Assembly (NCBI RefSeq): GCF_900109295.1
Contig: NZ_FOIZ01000002.1
Coordinates: 372,001 to 436,000, forward strand
Reading direction: 5' to 3'
Length of the DNA stretch: 64,000 nucleotides
DNA from: Cognatiyoonia koreensis
Lineage (GTDB): Bacteria; Pseudomonadota; Alphaproteobacteria; Rhodobacterales; Rhodobacteraceae
Below the pieces are notes generated by a model. It was given only the letters and a program-made list of their open reading frames with translations. It ran no database searches and had not been told where the DNA came from. The number at the start of each line of letters is the position of its first letter. Position 1 is the stretch's first letter. Shown piece by piece: positions 1 to 8,070 of the stretch. A program made the position numbers and the translations under genes.

Positions 1-66
1 CCACGGCGCGAGCTGACGATGGCAAGCCTGCCCGGCCAGTGCCTCGGGGTTCTGAACGCCCAGTAA
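1..66 (+). CDS. C-terminal end of an unidentified CDS entering from the left
   Basis: An open frame from the first base ends at a TAA at 64-66, giving 21 visible residues that finish in GQCLGVLNAQ. The next gene's ATG follows the TAA with no gap, which suggests translational coupling and supports this being a real gene end. The visible part is too short to assign a function. Confidence 0.45.
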   Translation, partial: PRRELTMASLPGQCLGVLNAQ

Positions 67-921
67 ATGCGCATCTTAGCGGTGATCATTGCCACATGGG
101 TCTGTGGCCCATCGGCTGCGGCTGATGTGCGCTACCTCGGCACTTTCGTGTGGGAAAGCAGCGCGCGCGGTTTCGGCGGCATGTCAGGTCTGCATATCGC
201 AGATGGGGGCACCAGCTTTACCGCGTTAAGCGATAAGGGCCTGATCACATCCGGCACAATCACACGAGATGGTGACAGGATTATCGCCCTCACGCATGAC
301 CGCATGACACGCCTGCGCATATCCGACGGCACCAAGGTCGAAGGCGACACATCAGACGCCGAAGGGCTGGCAATCAGCCCTGACGGCACCATCTATGTAT
401 CCTTCGAGGCACTGGCGCGGGTCGCCGCCTATGTTGACATTAACGGTCCGGCAACGCGAATTCCGCGCGCGGCAGATTTCCAGCGGATGCAGGAAAACGC
501 ATCGCTCGAGGCTCTTGCAATTGGCCCTGACGGCGCGCTCTACACGCTGCCCGAACGCAGCGGACGGCAAACGCGGCCCTTTCCTGTTTACCGGTTCAAG
601 GACGGCGCATGGGATGTCCCCTTTTCAGTCCCGCGGCGGGACGCACATCTGGTGGTCGGGGCAGATATCGGTCCGGACAACCGGCTTTATCTGTTGGAAC
701 GGGATTTCACCGGTTTCGGTTTCCGGTCTCGCGTGCGCCGCTTCGCACTTGATGGAACAGGCGAGGAACTGCTGATCGACACGGGCAACGCCACACATGA
801 CAACCTTGAAGGGATCAGTGTTTGGGATGACGGGACGGGACTGCGGATCACAATGATCGCAGATGACAACTACAAGTTCTTCCAACAGACCGAGATCGTG
901 GAATATCGCGTAACAGATTGA
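67..921 (+). CDS. Esterase-like protein of the phytase-like family, exported
   Basis: The 284-residue product starts with a Sec-type signal peptide (hydrophobic residues 4-15, cleavage probably after SAAA at 16-19). The mature part carries propeller-type motifs of the phytase-like esterase family: GGMSGL near residue 38, [11 protein letters not shown] near 97, [18 protein letters not shown] near 147 and DNLEGISVW near 245. Family members are periplasmic or extracellular beta-propellers of uncertain substrate. The start is fixed by the signal peptide and by abutting the preceding stop codon. A phosphatase or lactonase-like role is possible but not shown by the sequence. Confidence 0.75.
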   Translation: MRILAVIIATWVCGPSAAADVRYLGTFVWESSARGFGGMSGLHIADGGTSFTALSDKGLITSGTITRDGDRIIALTHDRMTRLRISDGTKVEGDTSDAEGLAISPDGTIYVSFEALARVAAYVDINGPATRIPRAADFQRMQENASLEALAIGPDGALYTLPERSGRQTRPFPVYRFKDGAWDVPFSVPRRDAHLVVGADIGPDNRLYLLERDFTGFGFRSRVRRFALDGTGEELLIDTGNATHDNLEGISVWDDGTGLRITMIADDNYKFFQQTEIVEYRVTD

Positions 922-1009
922 CGGCACGCGCTGGCAGGGGTAGAGCGCGGCGTCCGCGCGGATTAACCGGCGGGCCAAGTGCCGCACCCTTGTCAAAACG
1001 GAACATCAC

Positions 1010-1645
1010 ATGACCCGCATTCTTCCCGGCGTTCTTGCCATGGCGACGATCGTCGTCGCATCCAACATCCTTGTGCAATTCTTTATCGGTGACTGGCTCA
1101 CCTGGGGGGCGTTCACCTATCCGTTCGCGTTCCTTGTGACGGACCTGATGAACCGCATCCACGGCAAAGAGGCCGCGCGCAAGGTTGTTTTCTTCGGCTT
1201 TATCGTCGGGATCATCTGTTCGTTCATAGGCACGCGGGTGTCGGTCGAAATCGCCCCCGACTTCATCGCTCCCGCCGTCACGCTGCGCGTCGCGATCGGA
1301 TCGGCAACGGCATTTCTGGTGGCACAACTGGTGGACGTCGCAATCTTTGACCGTCTACGGTCCGGTGCCTGGTGGCGCGCACCGCTCGCCTCGACTTTAG
1401 TGGGGTCCACCCTGGACACGGCACTCTTCTTCTTCATCGCGTTCTCGGCGCCCGCGTCGGGGATCCTTGGCACCGATCACAACACGGACTTCTTCAACGA
1501 AATCGTCGCCACCCCCTTCGGCACCGACCTCACCCGCTGGATCGGCACAGCGGGCGTTGACTGGTGCGTAAAAGTGGCGCTGGCGCTGGTCGCTTTGGTC
1601 CCGTTTCGCCTGATTGTTGGGCGTCGGGCCGCACCTGTCAACTAA
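1010..1645 (+). CDS. Queuosine precursor transporter (VUT/YhhQ family)
   Basis: The 211-residue integral membrane protein has about six hydrophobic segments and the family hallmarks FTYPFAFLVTDLMNR (about residues 37-51) and a C-terminal segment ending in RWIGTAGVDWCVK. YhhQ/QPTR proteins take up queuosine precursors (preQ0, preQ1, queuine) for modification of tRNA wobble position 34. The length is typical for the family. The 88-base gap upstream shows no preQ1 riboswitch that I can recognise. No queuosine biosynthesis gene is in the window, so the exact substrate is an inference from the family. Confidence 0.85.
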   Translation: MTRILPGVLAMATIVVASNILVQFFIGDWLTWGAFTYPFAFLVTDLMNRIHGKEAARKVVFFGFIVGIICSFIGTRVSVEIAPDFIAPAVTLRVAIGSATAFLVAQLVDVAIFDRLRSGAWWRAPLASTLVGSTLDTALFFFIAFSAPASGILGTDHNTDFFNEIVATPFGTDLTRWIGTAGVDWCVKVALALVALVPFRLIVGRRAAPVN

Positions 1646-1656
1646 ACGCGAGCGGT

Positions 1657-1681
1657 GGTATATTTTTACTTGAAATATACC
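1657..1681. repeat. AT-rich perfect inverted repeat
   Basis: GGTATATTT at 1657-1665 is exactly complementary to AAATATACC at 1673-1681, with a 7-base loop. It lies 12 bases after the transporter stop codon. It lacks a run of T after the stem, so it is a weak candidate terminator; it could instead be an operator or 3' stabilising hairpin. Confidence 0.5.
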
Positions 1682-1734
1682 AAATCTGTGCCAACCTTCT
1701 GGATAGGCGAAACATTTTGAAAGGAGGTGATCCA

Positions 1735-1791
1735 GTGCATCATGAGGTATTGGAGAAGGCAGTCGGGACAACTTATGGGGGTCGCAGCTAG
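1735..1791 (+). CDS. 18-residue small ORF with a full-length anti-16S ribosome binding site
   Basis: A GTG start is preceded by AAAGGAGGTGATCCA (1720-1734), which is complementary to the whole 3' tail of alphaproteobacterial 16S rRNA, with seven bases between AGGAGG and GTG. The encoded peptide is VHHEVLEKAVGTTYGGRS (first residue read as Met), ending at TAG. No signal peptide or membrane segment is present. The ribosome binding site far exceeds that of any other gene here, which supports translation. I do not recognise the peptide; it could be a leader peptide or a small protein in its own right. Confidence 0.5.
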   Translation: MHHEVLEKAVGTTYGGRS

Positions 1792-1858
1792 GGCAGCCCT
1801 TGGCTGAGAGAACCATAAGGTGGGAAACCTAACCGACCCACCTCCGAAAATTCAGGGA

Positions 1859-1890
1859 AGGGCCACCCCAACGCCGGGGCGGCCCTTTTT
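1859..1890 (+). terminator. Intrinsic terminator of the small transcript
   Basis: GGGCC-A-CCCC at 1860-1869 pairs with GGGG-C-GGCCC at 1876-1885 and is followed by TTTTT at 1886-1890. This is a canonical rho-independent terminator on the plus strand, placed before arfB, so arfB needs its own promoter or read-through. Confidence 0.85.
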
Positions 1891-1903
1891 CCATTTTCGG
1901 GCT

Positions 1904-1947
1904 GTGCACACCGCGTGCACTGGACGTACACCGGGCGTGCACCGCAA
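1904..1947. repeat. Four tandem 11-bp units beginning GTGCAC
   Basis: Units start at exactly 11-base intervals: 1904 GTGCACACCGC, 1915 GTGCACTGGAC, 1926 GTACACCGGGC, 1937 GTGCACCGCAA. The third has GTACAC in place of GTGCAC. They lie between the terminator and the arfB start, where an operator would be expected. The spacing puts each unit close to the same face of the helix. No protein is assigned. Confidence 0.5.
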
Positions 1948-1977
1948 AATGCACGACAAACACAAGCGGCGATCAAG

Positions 1978-2391
1978 ATGAAAGTGAACGACCAGATCAC
2001 AATCGAAGACTGGGAACTGACCGAAAGCTTTACGCGCGCGTCAGGGCCCGGCGGGCAGAACGTGAACAAAGTGTCCACGGCGGTGGAACTGCGGTTCGAG
2101 GCGGAGCGGTCGCCCAACCTGTCGCCTGCGGTGAAGGCGCGGCTGAAACGGCTGGCAGGGCGGCGCTGGACGCAGGACGGGGCGGTCGTGATCTTTGTGC
2201 AGGAAACGCGGCACCAAGCGCGCAACCGCGAGATCGCGCGGGAGCGGTTGGCCGATCTGATCCAGAAAGCGACGGTCGCGCCGAAACGCCGGCTTGCCAC
2301 CAAGCCGACCTACGGGTCGGTCAAGCGGCGGCTGACGGCAAAGAAGGTGCGCGGCGAAGTGAAGAAGCTGCGCGGGAAGGTGGAGGAGTGA
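1978..2391 (+). CDS. arfB: Alternative ribosome-rescue factor ArfB (peptidyl-tRNA hydrolase)
   Basis: The 137-residue protein has the class I release-factor GGQ motif in RASGPGGQNVNKVST (about residues 20-34) and a long basic C-terminal tail rich in K and R (about 100-137). ArfB enters stalled ribosomes, with the tail in the empty mRNA channel, and hydrolyses peptidyl-tRNA. The ATG at 1978 is chosen because family members begin just before the segment D-x-I-x-I; an upstream in-frame ATG at 1915 would read through the tandem repeats. Length is usual for the family. The gene stands alone after a terminator. Confidence 0.9.
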   Translation: MKVNDQITIEDWELTESFTRASGPGGQNVNKVSTAVELRFEAERSPNLSPAVKARLKRLAGRRWTQDGAVVIFVQETRHQARNREIARERLADLIQKATVAPKRRLATKPTYGSVKRRLTAKKVRGEVKKLRGKVEE

Positions 2392-2439
2392 GGGAACAAC
2401 CACGGCCAACCGACGGTTACTTCTGAAAAGGAGACCCCC

Positions 2440-2598
2440 ATGAATGACACCCAGAAATCCCCGAACCGCAAATGGCTCTACGCCCTGATCCCCGCAGGCT
2501 TTGCCATCATCGTGCTGATCATGCTCGGCAGCGGCGAGGTCGTGCAGGAAACGACCGACAGCGTGCTGCCGGATGAGTTGGAGGAAGCGACGGAGTAG
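2440..2598 (+). CDS. 52-residue single-pass membrane protein, function unknown
   Basis: An ATG at 2440, preceded by AAAGGAG at 2427-2433, opens a 52-residue frame. It has a basic N-terminus (KSPNRKW), one hydrophobic segment (about residues 13-30, LYALIPAGFAIIVLIML) and an acidic C-terminus (DELEEATE). The good ribosome binding site and membrane-protein layout support a real gene. It follows arfB by 48 bases and may be co-transcribed. I do not recognise a family. Confidence 0.6.
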   Translation: MNDTQKSPNRKWLYALIPAGFAIIVLIMLGSGEVVQETTDSVLPDELEEATE

Positions 2599-3148
2599 GC
2601 CAGTGTCAGGTGAAGGCGTCGCGGTGTAGTGAGACGGAAACCGCACCTTCACTACTTCTCATATCAAAGACTGCTAAGCGGACAAACCGGACTTGTGCAA
2701 GCGCGGCTATTGCTTACGCAGCATTTGCTAACATTTATAGCGCCACGAATTTTGCAGCGCAGTGGATTCCACCAGAGCGGTCGCTGAGAGGGTAAAAAAC
2801 TGGGCATTCACCAACCACTCTTTCGCCGTGCAAACACCGTACGTCGGATCGCGGGACGCGATCGAGCTTCGCTAGACCGCACGGCGCGCATAACGGCCAG
2901 ACCCCTTTCGAAGCTCCCAAAGACAAGCTACAATAACCGCACAAGTATTCCGTGGGTCTGTCTAGGCTACAAGGACGTTTCGACCGGCCCAAGACGCCTA
3001 TATCCTGCAAATAGGGATCCTCCTCGACCATCTCTCTTCACCGATCGGGATTGAGATGAACCCCTGGGCAGTCGAGAGGCGGCGTGTCACTGGCGAATTT
3101 GACACTTCTATTGTGACCGTCGGCTGATATCTAAGAACAAGAAGGCTA
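2599..3148. other. 550-bp intergenic stretch at the left edge of the catabolic region
   Basis: No convincing gene is seen. Near the left end is an interrupted inverted repeat: GTGAAGG (2610-2616) plus GCGGT (2621-2625) pairs with ACCGC (2640-2644) plus CCTTCAC (2646-2652), a plausible 3' hairpin for the small membrane protein. The rest is lower in GC than neighbouring genes and full of stop codons in all frames I inspected. It looks like junction or decayed DNA. The promoter of the alcohol dehydrogenase should lie in its right part. Confidence 0.5.
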
Positions 3149-4207
3149 ATGGATGAGGGTTACAGAGTGAAAGCAGTCATGTTCGAAGCCTTCGGGCAAG
3201 CACCAAAAGTGACAACTTTGCAGGACCCTTCGCCCAGCAATCACGGAGTTGTGGTGACCGTTGGCGCAACAGGCGTATGCCGCAGTGATTGGCACGGCTG
3301 GATGGGGCACGATGCCGGTATCGAATTGCCGCACGTACCCGGTCATGAGCTTGCTGGCACTATTGCCGCTGTTGGCAAAGACGTGCGGAAATGGCGTGTT
3401 GGTGACAGGGTCACTGTGCCGTTTGTCGGCGGTTGCGGGGCGTGCCCGGAGTGCCATGCCGGACATCAACAGGTCTGCCATAGCCAATTCCAACCGGGAT
3501 TTACGCATTGGGGATCGTTTGCCGAACATGTGGCTCTTCATCAGGCTGATCTGAATCTTGTAAGACTTCCCGATGATATTGATTTTGCTACGGCGGCAAG
3601 TCTGGGATGTCGTTTCGCTACCGCTTTTCGCGCGGTGGTGGATCAGGGAAAAACAGCGGCAGGACAATGGGTCGCTGTTCATGGCTGCGGCGGTGTGGGG
3701 TTGTCCGCGGTAATGATCGCCAATGCTATCGGCGCCAATGTTATCGCTGTAGATATTTCCGAGGAAAAGCTGGCGCTTGCCAGCGCTTTGGGTGCAGTTG
3801 CGACTGTAAACGCCGCAAAGACCGATGATGTTCCAGAAGCTGTATGTGATCTGACACAAGGTGGCGTGCATGTATCGCTAGATGCGTTGGGCCATCCCGT
3901 TACATGCTACAATTCAGTGAAAAACCTGCGGCGGCGAGGAAAGCACATTCAAGTGGGACTGATCCTTGGGCAAACAACGGATGCCACCGTTCCAATGGCC
4001 GACGTTATTGCCAATGAGCTTGAGATCTTGGGAAGCCATGGCATGCAGGCGCATCGCTATGAAGCCATGCTCGCTTTGGTATTAGCTGGTAAACTAGATC
4101 TGTCCCGCCTTGTCGGGGCGCAGATCAATTTGGAGCAGTCAATTGATGCGCTGATGCAAATGGACAGCTTTCAATCCGTTGGCGCGACGGTGATTACCGA
4201 ATTCTGA
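3149..4207 (+). CDS. Zinc-dependent medium-chain alcohol dehydrogenase
   Basis: The 352-residue protein has the MDR zinc-enzyme pattern. Catalytic zinc ligands are Cys44 (GVCRSDWHG) and His66-Glu67 (VPGHE). The structural zinc site has Cys96, Cys99, Cys102 and Cys110 ([15 protein letters not shown]). A Rossmann glycine motif follows in the middle ([13 protein letters not shown]). Such enzymes oxidise alcohols or reduce aldehydes with NAD(P). ATG 3149 has AGAAGG upstream; a GTG at 3167, from which many homologues begin ([10 protein letters not shown]), is a real alternative. It faces the convergent aminotransferase gene 20 bases away. The natural substrate is unknown. Confidence 0.85.
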   Translation: MDEGYRVKAVMFEAFGQAPKVTTLQDPSPSNHGVVVTVGATGVCRSDWHGWMGHDAGIELPHVPGHELAGTIAAVGKDVRKWRVGDRVTVPFVGGCGACPECHAGHQQVCHSQFQPGFTHWGSFAEHVALHQADLNLVRLPDDIDFATAASLGCRFATAFRAVVDQGKTAAGQWVAVHGCGGVGLSAVMIANAIGANVIAVDISEEKLALASALGAVATVNAAKTDDVPEAVCDLTQGGVHVSLDALGHPVTCYNSVKNLRRRGKHIQVGLILGQTTDATVPMADVIANELEILGSHGMQAHRYEAMLALVLAGKLDLSRLVGAQINLEQSIDALMQMDSFQSVGATVITEF

Positions 4208-4227
4208 CAGGATTGTGCTTCTGATTG

Positions 4228-5532
4228 TTAGCTATGTGTCTGCGCGATGCTATCTCTCATGACCTGAACCATCTTGTCGATGTCGTGAGTTGTACAAATG
4301 TAAGGCGGGCTGATAGCCAAGGTATTGTTAATGATCCGAAAAAGGACGCCACGCCTTTCGGCTTCTTCTCCGACCGCACGTGCTGTTGCATCGTCGGGCG
4401 CGCCATTCTTAGTAAATTCGATCCCAGCGACAAAACCGATCGAACGTATGTTTCCGACGCCGGCCATATCCTGAAGTGGTTCGAGAGCTTTCCTGAGATG
4501 CGCGCCGAGCGCAGCGATATGCACTGGCAGATCCATCTCTTCATAGATTTTAAGAGTTTCGAGCGCGATAGCGGCCCCCACTGGATGCCCTCCGTAAGTC
4601 ACCCCATGGCCGAATGTGCCCAACCGATGCGCATGTTCTGACAAGCCATCATAAATCTGAGCTGACATGCCCACAGCTGATAGCGGAAACATCGCTCCGG
4701 TTAACTGTTTGGCCATTGTCATCAGATCGGGTTTGATCCCGAACGTCTGTGACCCGAACCATTGGCCCGTACGTCCGAAGCCCGTGATGATTTCGTCAGC
4801 GATCAAAAGGATATCGTATTTCCTCAAAACCTGCTGCACACCCTGCCAGTAGCCCTCTGGAGGAATAAATACACCACCTGAGCCCATCAAGGGTTCGCCA
4901 ATGAATGCGCAGATCGTGTCAGGATCTTGGGCGATTATCAGCTCTTCAAGCTCTTGAACGCGGCGGTTGGCGAAGTCAGTTTCGCTTTCACCCTGATGGG
5001 CGTCCGCAAAATGGTGCGCCCGCCCTGTGCGAATAACTTCTGACAGAGGCACATCAAAACCGTCATGGCAGTAGGACATTCCAGTTAAGGCTGCACTGAT
5101 ACTGCCTGAGCCGTGATAGGCACCATCACGTGCGATAATGCGGGCCTTTGTGGATTTACCACGTCCGATTTGGAAGTAACGCGCGAACTTGATTGCGTTT
5201 TCAACGGCTTCAGAGCCTGACGTTCCAAAGAACACATGATCGATCCCGTCAGGGAGTTTCTCGACCAGTCGCTCGGCGAGATGATTGGTGACCTCGCCAG
5301 TGCGCCCCATAAAGCTGTGATAATATCCCAGCTTTCCCATCTGGTCTGTCGCGGCTTTTTGAAGACGTTCGGGATTGAAGCCGAGGGAGGCGCACCACAG
5401 CCCCGACACGGCATCAAGATAGGTGTTGCCGAGCGTGTCTGTCACATATGCTCCATCGCCTGACACCATTTGTTTGGGCGGTGTTGCCCGCGCTTCGATA
5501 GGGTCTGTGAACGGATAGAGATGCGCGTTCAT
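4228..5532 (-). CDS. Class III aminotransferase (omega-transaminase type)
   Basis: The 434-residue PLP enzyme shows GTSGSEAVENAIKFAR (near 103-118), the PLP-ring aspartate in IADEIITGFGRTG (Asp246) and the Schiff-base lysine in MAKQLTG (Lys275). Family members move amino groups from beta-alanine, putrescine or other amines to pyruvate or 2-oxoglutarate. The start at 5532 is chosen because its ATG overlaps the stop of the upstream amidohydrolase as ATGA, and MNAHLYPFTDP matches family N-termini. Coupling to an N-carbamoyl amidohydrolase suggests it takes the freed amine. Whether it is beta-alanine- or diamine-specific cannot be read from the sequence. Confidence 0.85.
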   Translation of the reverse strand: MNAHLYPFTDPIEARATPPKQMVSGDGAYVTDTLGNTYLDAVSGLWCASLGFNPERLQKAATDQMGKLGYYHSFMGRTGEVTNHLAERLVEKLPDGIDHVFFGTSGSEAVENAIKFARYFQIGRGKSTKARIIARDGAYHGSGSISAALTGMSYCHDGFDVPLSEVIRTGRAHHFADAHQGESETDFANRRVQELEELIIAQDPDTICAFIGEPLMGSGGVFIPPEGYWQGVQQVLRKYDILLIADEIITGFGRTGQWFGSQTFGIKPDLMTMAKQLTGAMFPLSAVGMSAQIYDGLSEHAHRLGTFGHGVTYGGHPVGAAIALETLKIYEEMDLPVHIAALGAHLRKALEPLQDMAGVGNIRSIGFVAGIEFTKNGAPDDATARAVGEEAERRGVLFRIINNTLAISPPYICTTHDIDKMVQVMRDSIAQTHS

Positions 5533-6392
5533 ACCGGCGTCTTTGTGTTGCCATCCAGGGTCAAAATCGGGCCGTACAGATCGGGGCGACGGTCGCGGAA
5601 CAGGCCCCAATGGGCCCGCATCTCGGCTATCTGCGCAAGATCGAAGGTGTGGGCGATAAACATATCTGACGTCTTGTCGGCCTTCTCGACAACTTCGCCT
5701 TGCGGGCCCGTTATGAAGGCCTGCCCGAAATATGTGACCTCACCCAACGTACCCTTTTCGTGGCCCACACGGTTTGAACAGACCAACGGAACGATATTTG
5801 CGGCGGCATGTCCTCGCATGACAGTTTGCCAATGGTCATGACAATCCGATCCGATCGCGGACGGATAGAACAAGATTTCCGCCCCCTTCAGGGCCATAAT
5901 CCGTGCGGCCTCGGGAAACCACTGGTCCCAGCACACTGCGGTGCCAATGCGTCCATAGGCCGTGCCAAACGCCAAGAAGCCCGTATCGCCAGGGTTTGAA
6001 TAAACCTTTTCATAGCAGCCGGGCAGTCCTAGTGGGATGTGCGACTTGCGGTAGTGCCCCAGAATGGCCCCATCCGCATCAATGATGACATTGGTGTTGA
6101 AATAAGCATTGTTCGCCTTCTCAAAAATATTCGTCGGGATGACAATCGAAAGCTCTTTGGCCAGCGCGCGCATGTGGCTGACCGTTGGTCCATCTAACGC
6201 TTCAGCCAATTTGAAAGGTTCTACATCCATTTCCATGAACTGGAATTCGTGAGAAGAGAACATCTCACCCGGCAAAACAATCTGCGCACCAGCAGCCGCC
6301 GCATCGCGGATGACCTTTTCCGCTGTTGCCATGTTCGTATCATAGTCCTTGGTGCTCGCGATCTGCATCGCTGCGACGGTTACACTCGTCAT
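5529..6392 (-). CDS. Nitrilase-family N-carbamoyl-amine amidohydrolase (N-carbamoylputrescine amidase-like)
   Basis: The 287-residue protein has the nitrilase-superfamily triad Glu43 (LPGEMF), Lys116 (YRKSHIP) and Cys154 (AVCWDQWFPE). The CWDQWFPE environment is the one seen in N-carbamoylputrescine amidases (AguB) and related beta-ureidopropionases, which release CO2 and ammonia from an N-carbamoyl amine. It is the first gene of a two-gene minus-strand operon and overlaps the aminotransferase by 4 bases. The neighbour suggests a hydrolysis-then-transamination sequence. No agmatine deiminase or dihydropyrimidinase lies in the window, so the substrate is not settled. Confidence 0.8.
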   Translation of the reverse strand: MTSVTVAAMQIASTKDYDTNMATAEKVIRDAAAAGAQIVLPGEMFSSHEFQFMEMDVEPFKLAEALDGPTVSHMRALAKELSIVIPTNIFEKANNAYFNTNVIIDADGAILGHYRKSHIPLGLPGCYEKVYSNPGDTGFLAFGTAYGRIGTAVCWDQWFPEAARIMALKGAEILFYPSAIGSDCHDHWQTVMRGHAAANIVPLVCSNRVGHEKGTLGEVTYFGQAFITGPQGEVVEKADKTSDMFIAHTFDLAQIAEMRAHWGLFRDRRPDLYGPILTLDGNTKTPV

Positions 6393-7028
6393 GATGACCC
6401 TAACTTTGCTTGTCTCTGCACCTAAAAGTGCGTGTTTTCATGACCGCTCGATACTCTCCTTGCGACATTCCAAGACACTTTATAACTCAAACTGAGGCTC
6501 AAACGACCTATGTCTAACAACATTCCCTCGCCAGTGCAGCCAAATACTGGGAGGCAATGACCCGGTTTTTTGTTACATGCCCAAAGTGAACCTGTAGCCT
6601 TTGAAAAAATTCTACGTAGCTATCAGGACAACCAAGCACAGGCAGTTGTCATCAGAGGCGGCCATGTCGACTGTTCGATCCACTACCATCTGGCGAGACT
6701 AGGCTAGTCCGGTGAAGTCTTGCTCGAACAGGGTGAGTTAACGTCTGGGTTGATGCAGCACGCAGCCGCGAACATTCGTAGTTTGCGCGAGAGCACCAAC
6801 ATTAGCTGAATTTAGCTTTAAGCCGTGGAGGCCTATACCGAATTGGAACGTGAAAACGGGGCAAGAGTGCGAATTAGTCTAGCTAGGATCGCTTAGTATT
6901 TTGGCGAGTGAGCTTCGTGCCGCGGCAATAGCAGACCTCTTGCTGCGCGGGGCCTGAAATGGATTTGACAATTATTCTCGCCAAGTGCCGGACCATTTGG
7001 CCACCGGCGTTGTCTGAAAACTATTTAT
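6393..7028. other. 636-bp stretch without an intact gene
   Basis: This AT-richer stretch separates the amidohydrolase start from the end of the LysR gene. The first 240 bases should hold the promoter of the amidohydrolase-aminotransferase operon (minus strand); I see no clear boxes. From about 6633 a decayed plus-strand gene remnant is readable (listed separately). The last 80 bases before 7028 contain nothing I can name. Confidence 0.5.
6633..6940 (+). pseudogene. Remnant of a dimethylglycine/sarcosine dehydrogenase-like FAD enzyme
   Basis: Reading from CAA at 6633 gives AVVIRGGHVDCSIHYHLARLG, then a TAG at 6705, then EVLLEQGELTSGLMQHAAANI, a TGA at 6807 and two more stops, then AYTELERENG near 6835-6864. 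This follows the family N-terminus (A-V-V-I-G-G-G-V-x-G-C-S-x-x-Y-H-L, then V-L-L-E-x-x-E-L-T-S-G-S-T-W-H-A-A, then L-Y-x-E-L-E) in one frame with no gap. FAD glycines are already mutated (GRGG-type change to IRGGHVD). Only the N-terminal ~100 codons remain; the right boundary is approximate. Confidence 0.7.
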
Positions 7029-7979
7029 TTAACGCCGCCAGACGTCTTCTCTCCCGCGTTCGTCGATCCGGTCTGCTAAGCCTCTAAATTCGGTTTCGAG
7101 AAACCTCTGAAATCTCCGAACAGCAGGTCGCATTGGTCGATCTGCATGCCAAAGGAGCCCAAGCTCACGCTCTGGATGCTCAAGCCTGACCGGCAACGCG
7201 GTGATCGTCTTCGCGGCTCTTTGCATGAACACGACGGAATATGGCAACACAGTAAGTGCGTCTGAGCCGGCCATAACGCTAAAGATGGATGCAAGCGATC
7301 CGCCTGTGAAGCTGACACGGAAATCGGTAATTCCGATACTGTCCAATGCTCTTTTCAGATCGCTATACAAGGGGCTTCCGGCGGGCGGTGCAATCCAAGG
7401 ATAGGCGGCGATGTCTTCAAATTTGAAAGCGGCTTTGCGTGCTAACGGATGCGATGGGGCGCAGGCAATGACATTCCGACCGCGCAAGATCGGTCTAAAG
7501 CTCAAATTGGAAGGGACCTCATTTGGCGTTATCGGGCATATCGCCAAGTCAATGTTGCCGACACTCAGTTGTTCGGACAGTTCGGCTAGATAACCGTAGC
7601 TTTGATGGATTGAAACTTCAGGAAAAGCGGTTTGGAACGCGGCCATCATGTTTGAGATGACGCCATCCATGAATATTGGTGTTCCCGCCACGCGCGCTGT
7701 GCCTGCTTTGCCGCCTGAATAGAGTTCCACCGCTGATTGCGCCGCGGTGCCTGCCGCCACGATAATTCGCCCTTGTTCGGCTAAGGTCTGGCACAACTCC
7801 GTTGGTCGAAGCGGCCGTTTTCCCTTCTCAAACAACCGTGACCCAAGGCGCTTTTCAAGCATAGCGACAGATCGAGAGACGCTTGGTTGCGACTTGTTCA
7901 ACACGGCGGCGCCTTCGCTGAGGCCACCAGAATCGATAATCGCTGCAAGCATGTGAAGATGGTTTGGATCAATTTTCAT
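7029..7979 (-). CDS. LysR-type transcriptional regulator
   Basis: The 316-residue protein has an N-terminal winged helix-turn-helix (about 4-62, with NKSQPSVSRSVAMLEKRLG as the recognition region) and a C-terminal periplasmic-binding-like effector domain (about 90-300). It is divergent from the maleylacetate reductase gene with 91 bases between starts, the classical layout for a LysR activator of an adjacent catabolic operon. It probably senses an aromatic intermediate of that pathway; this is inference from position. Confidence 0.85.
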   Translation of the reverse strand: MKIDPNHLHMLAAIIDSGGLSEGAAVLNKSQPSVSRSVAMLEKRLGSRLFEKGKRPLRPTELCQTLAEQGRIIVAAGTAAQSAVELYSGGKAGTARVAGTPIFMDGVISNMMAAFQTAFPEVSIHQSYGYLAELSEQLSVGNIDLAICPITPNEVPSNLSFRPILRGRNVIACAPSHPLARKAAFKFEDIAAYPWIAPPAGSPLYSDLKRALDSIGITDFRVSFTGGSLASIFSVMAGSDALTVLPYSVVFMQRAAKTITALPVRLEHPERELGLLWHADRPMRPAVRRFQRFLETEFRGLADRIDERGREDVWRR

Positions 7980-7996
7980 ACCATCATGATATATTG

Positions 7997-8006
7997 TTTG
8001 CGCAAA
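7997..8006. promoter_or_regulatory. Candidate LysR operator (palindrome TTTGCGCAAA)
   Basis: A perfect 10-base palindrome sits in the 91-base gap between the divergent LysR and maleylacetate reductase genes, about 65 bases before the latter's start. LysR proteins bind dyad sites of the T-N11-A type; the flanking ATT...AAT bases fit loosely. No activity can be inferred beyond position and symmetry. Confidence 0.35.
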
Positions 8007-8070
8007 ATTCGATCAACAGTGCATTTTCTGCCGCTATTCTAGGTTAGATCAGAATTAGGAGAGCATCCTC

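Larger units (their letters stand above)
1700..1890 (+). ncRNA. Candidate small structured transcript carrying an 18-codon ORF
   Basis: Between the transporter and arfB lies a self-contained unit: an extreme Shine-Dalgarno match at 1721-1734, a short ORF (1735-1791), a stem GGTGGG/CCCACC (1819-1824 with 1837-1842), and a strong intrinsic terminator at 1859-1890. CACCTCC at 1839-1845 is the exact complement of GGAGGTG at 1723-1729, so the 3' part could either form its local hairpin or cover the ribosome binding site. The 5' end is not determined from sequence; 1700 is approximate. Treating this as one independent transcript is an inference. Confidence 0.4.

Noticed and set aside
1800..1845. 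GGCTGAGAG resembling a TPP riboswitch
   Set aside because: The other conserved TPP elements (such as CTGATC and the final GGGA arm) are missing and no thiamine gene follows.
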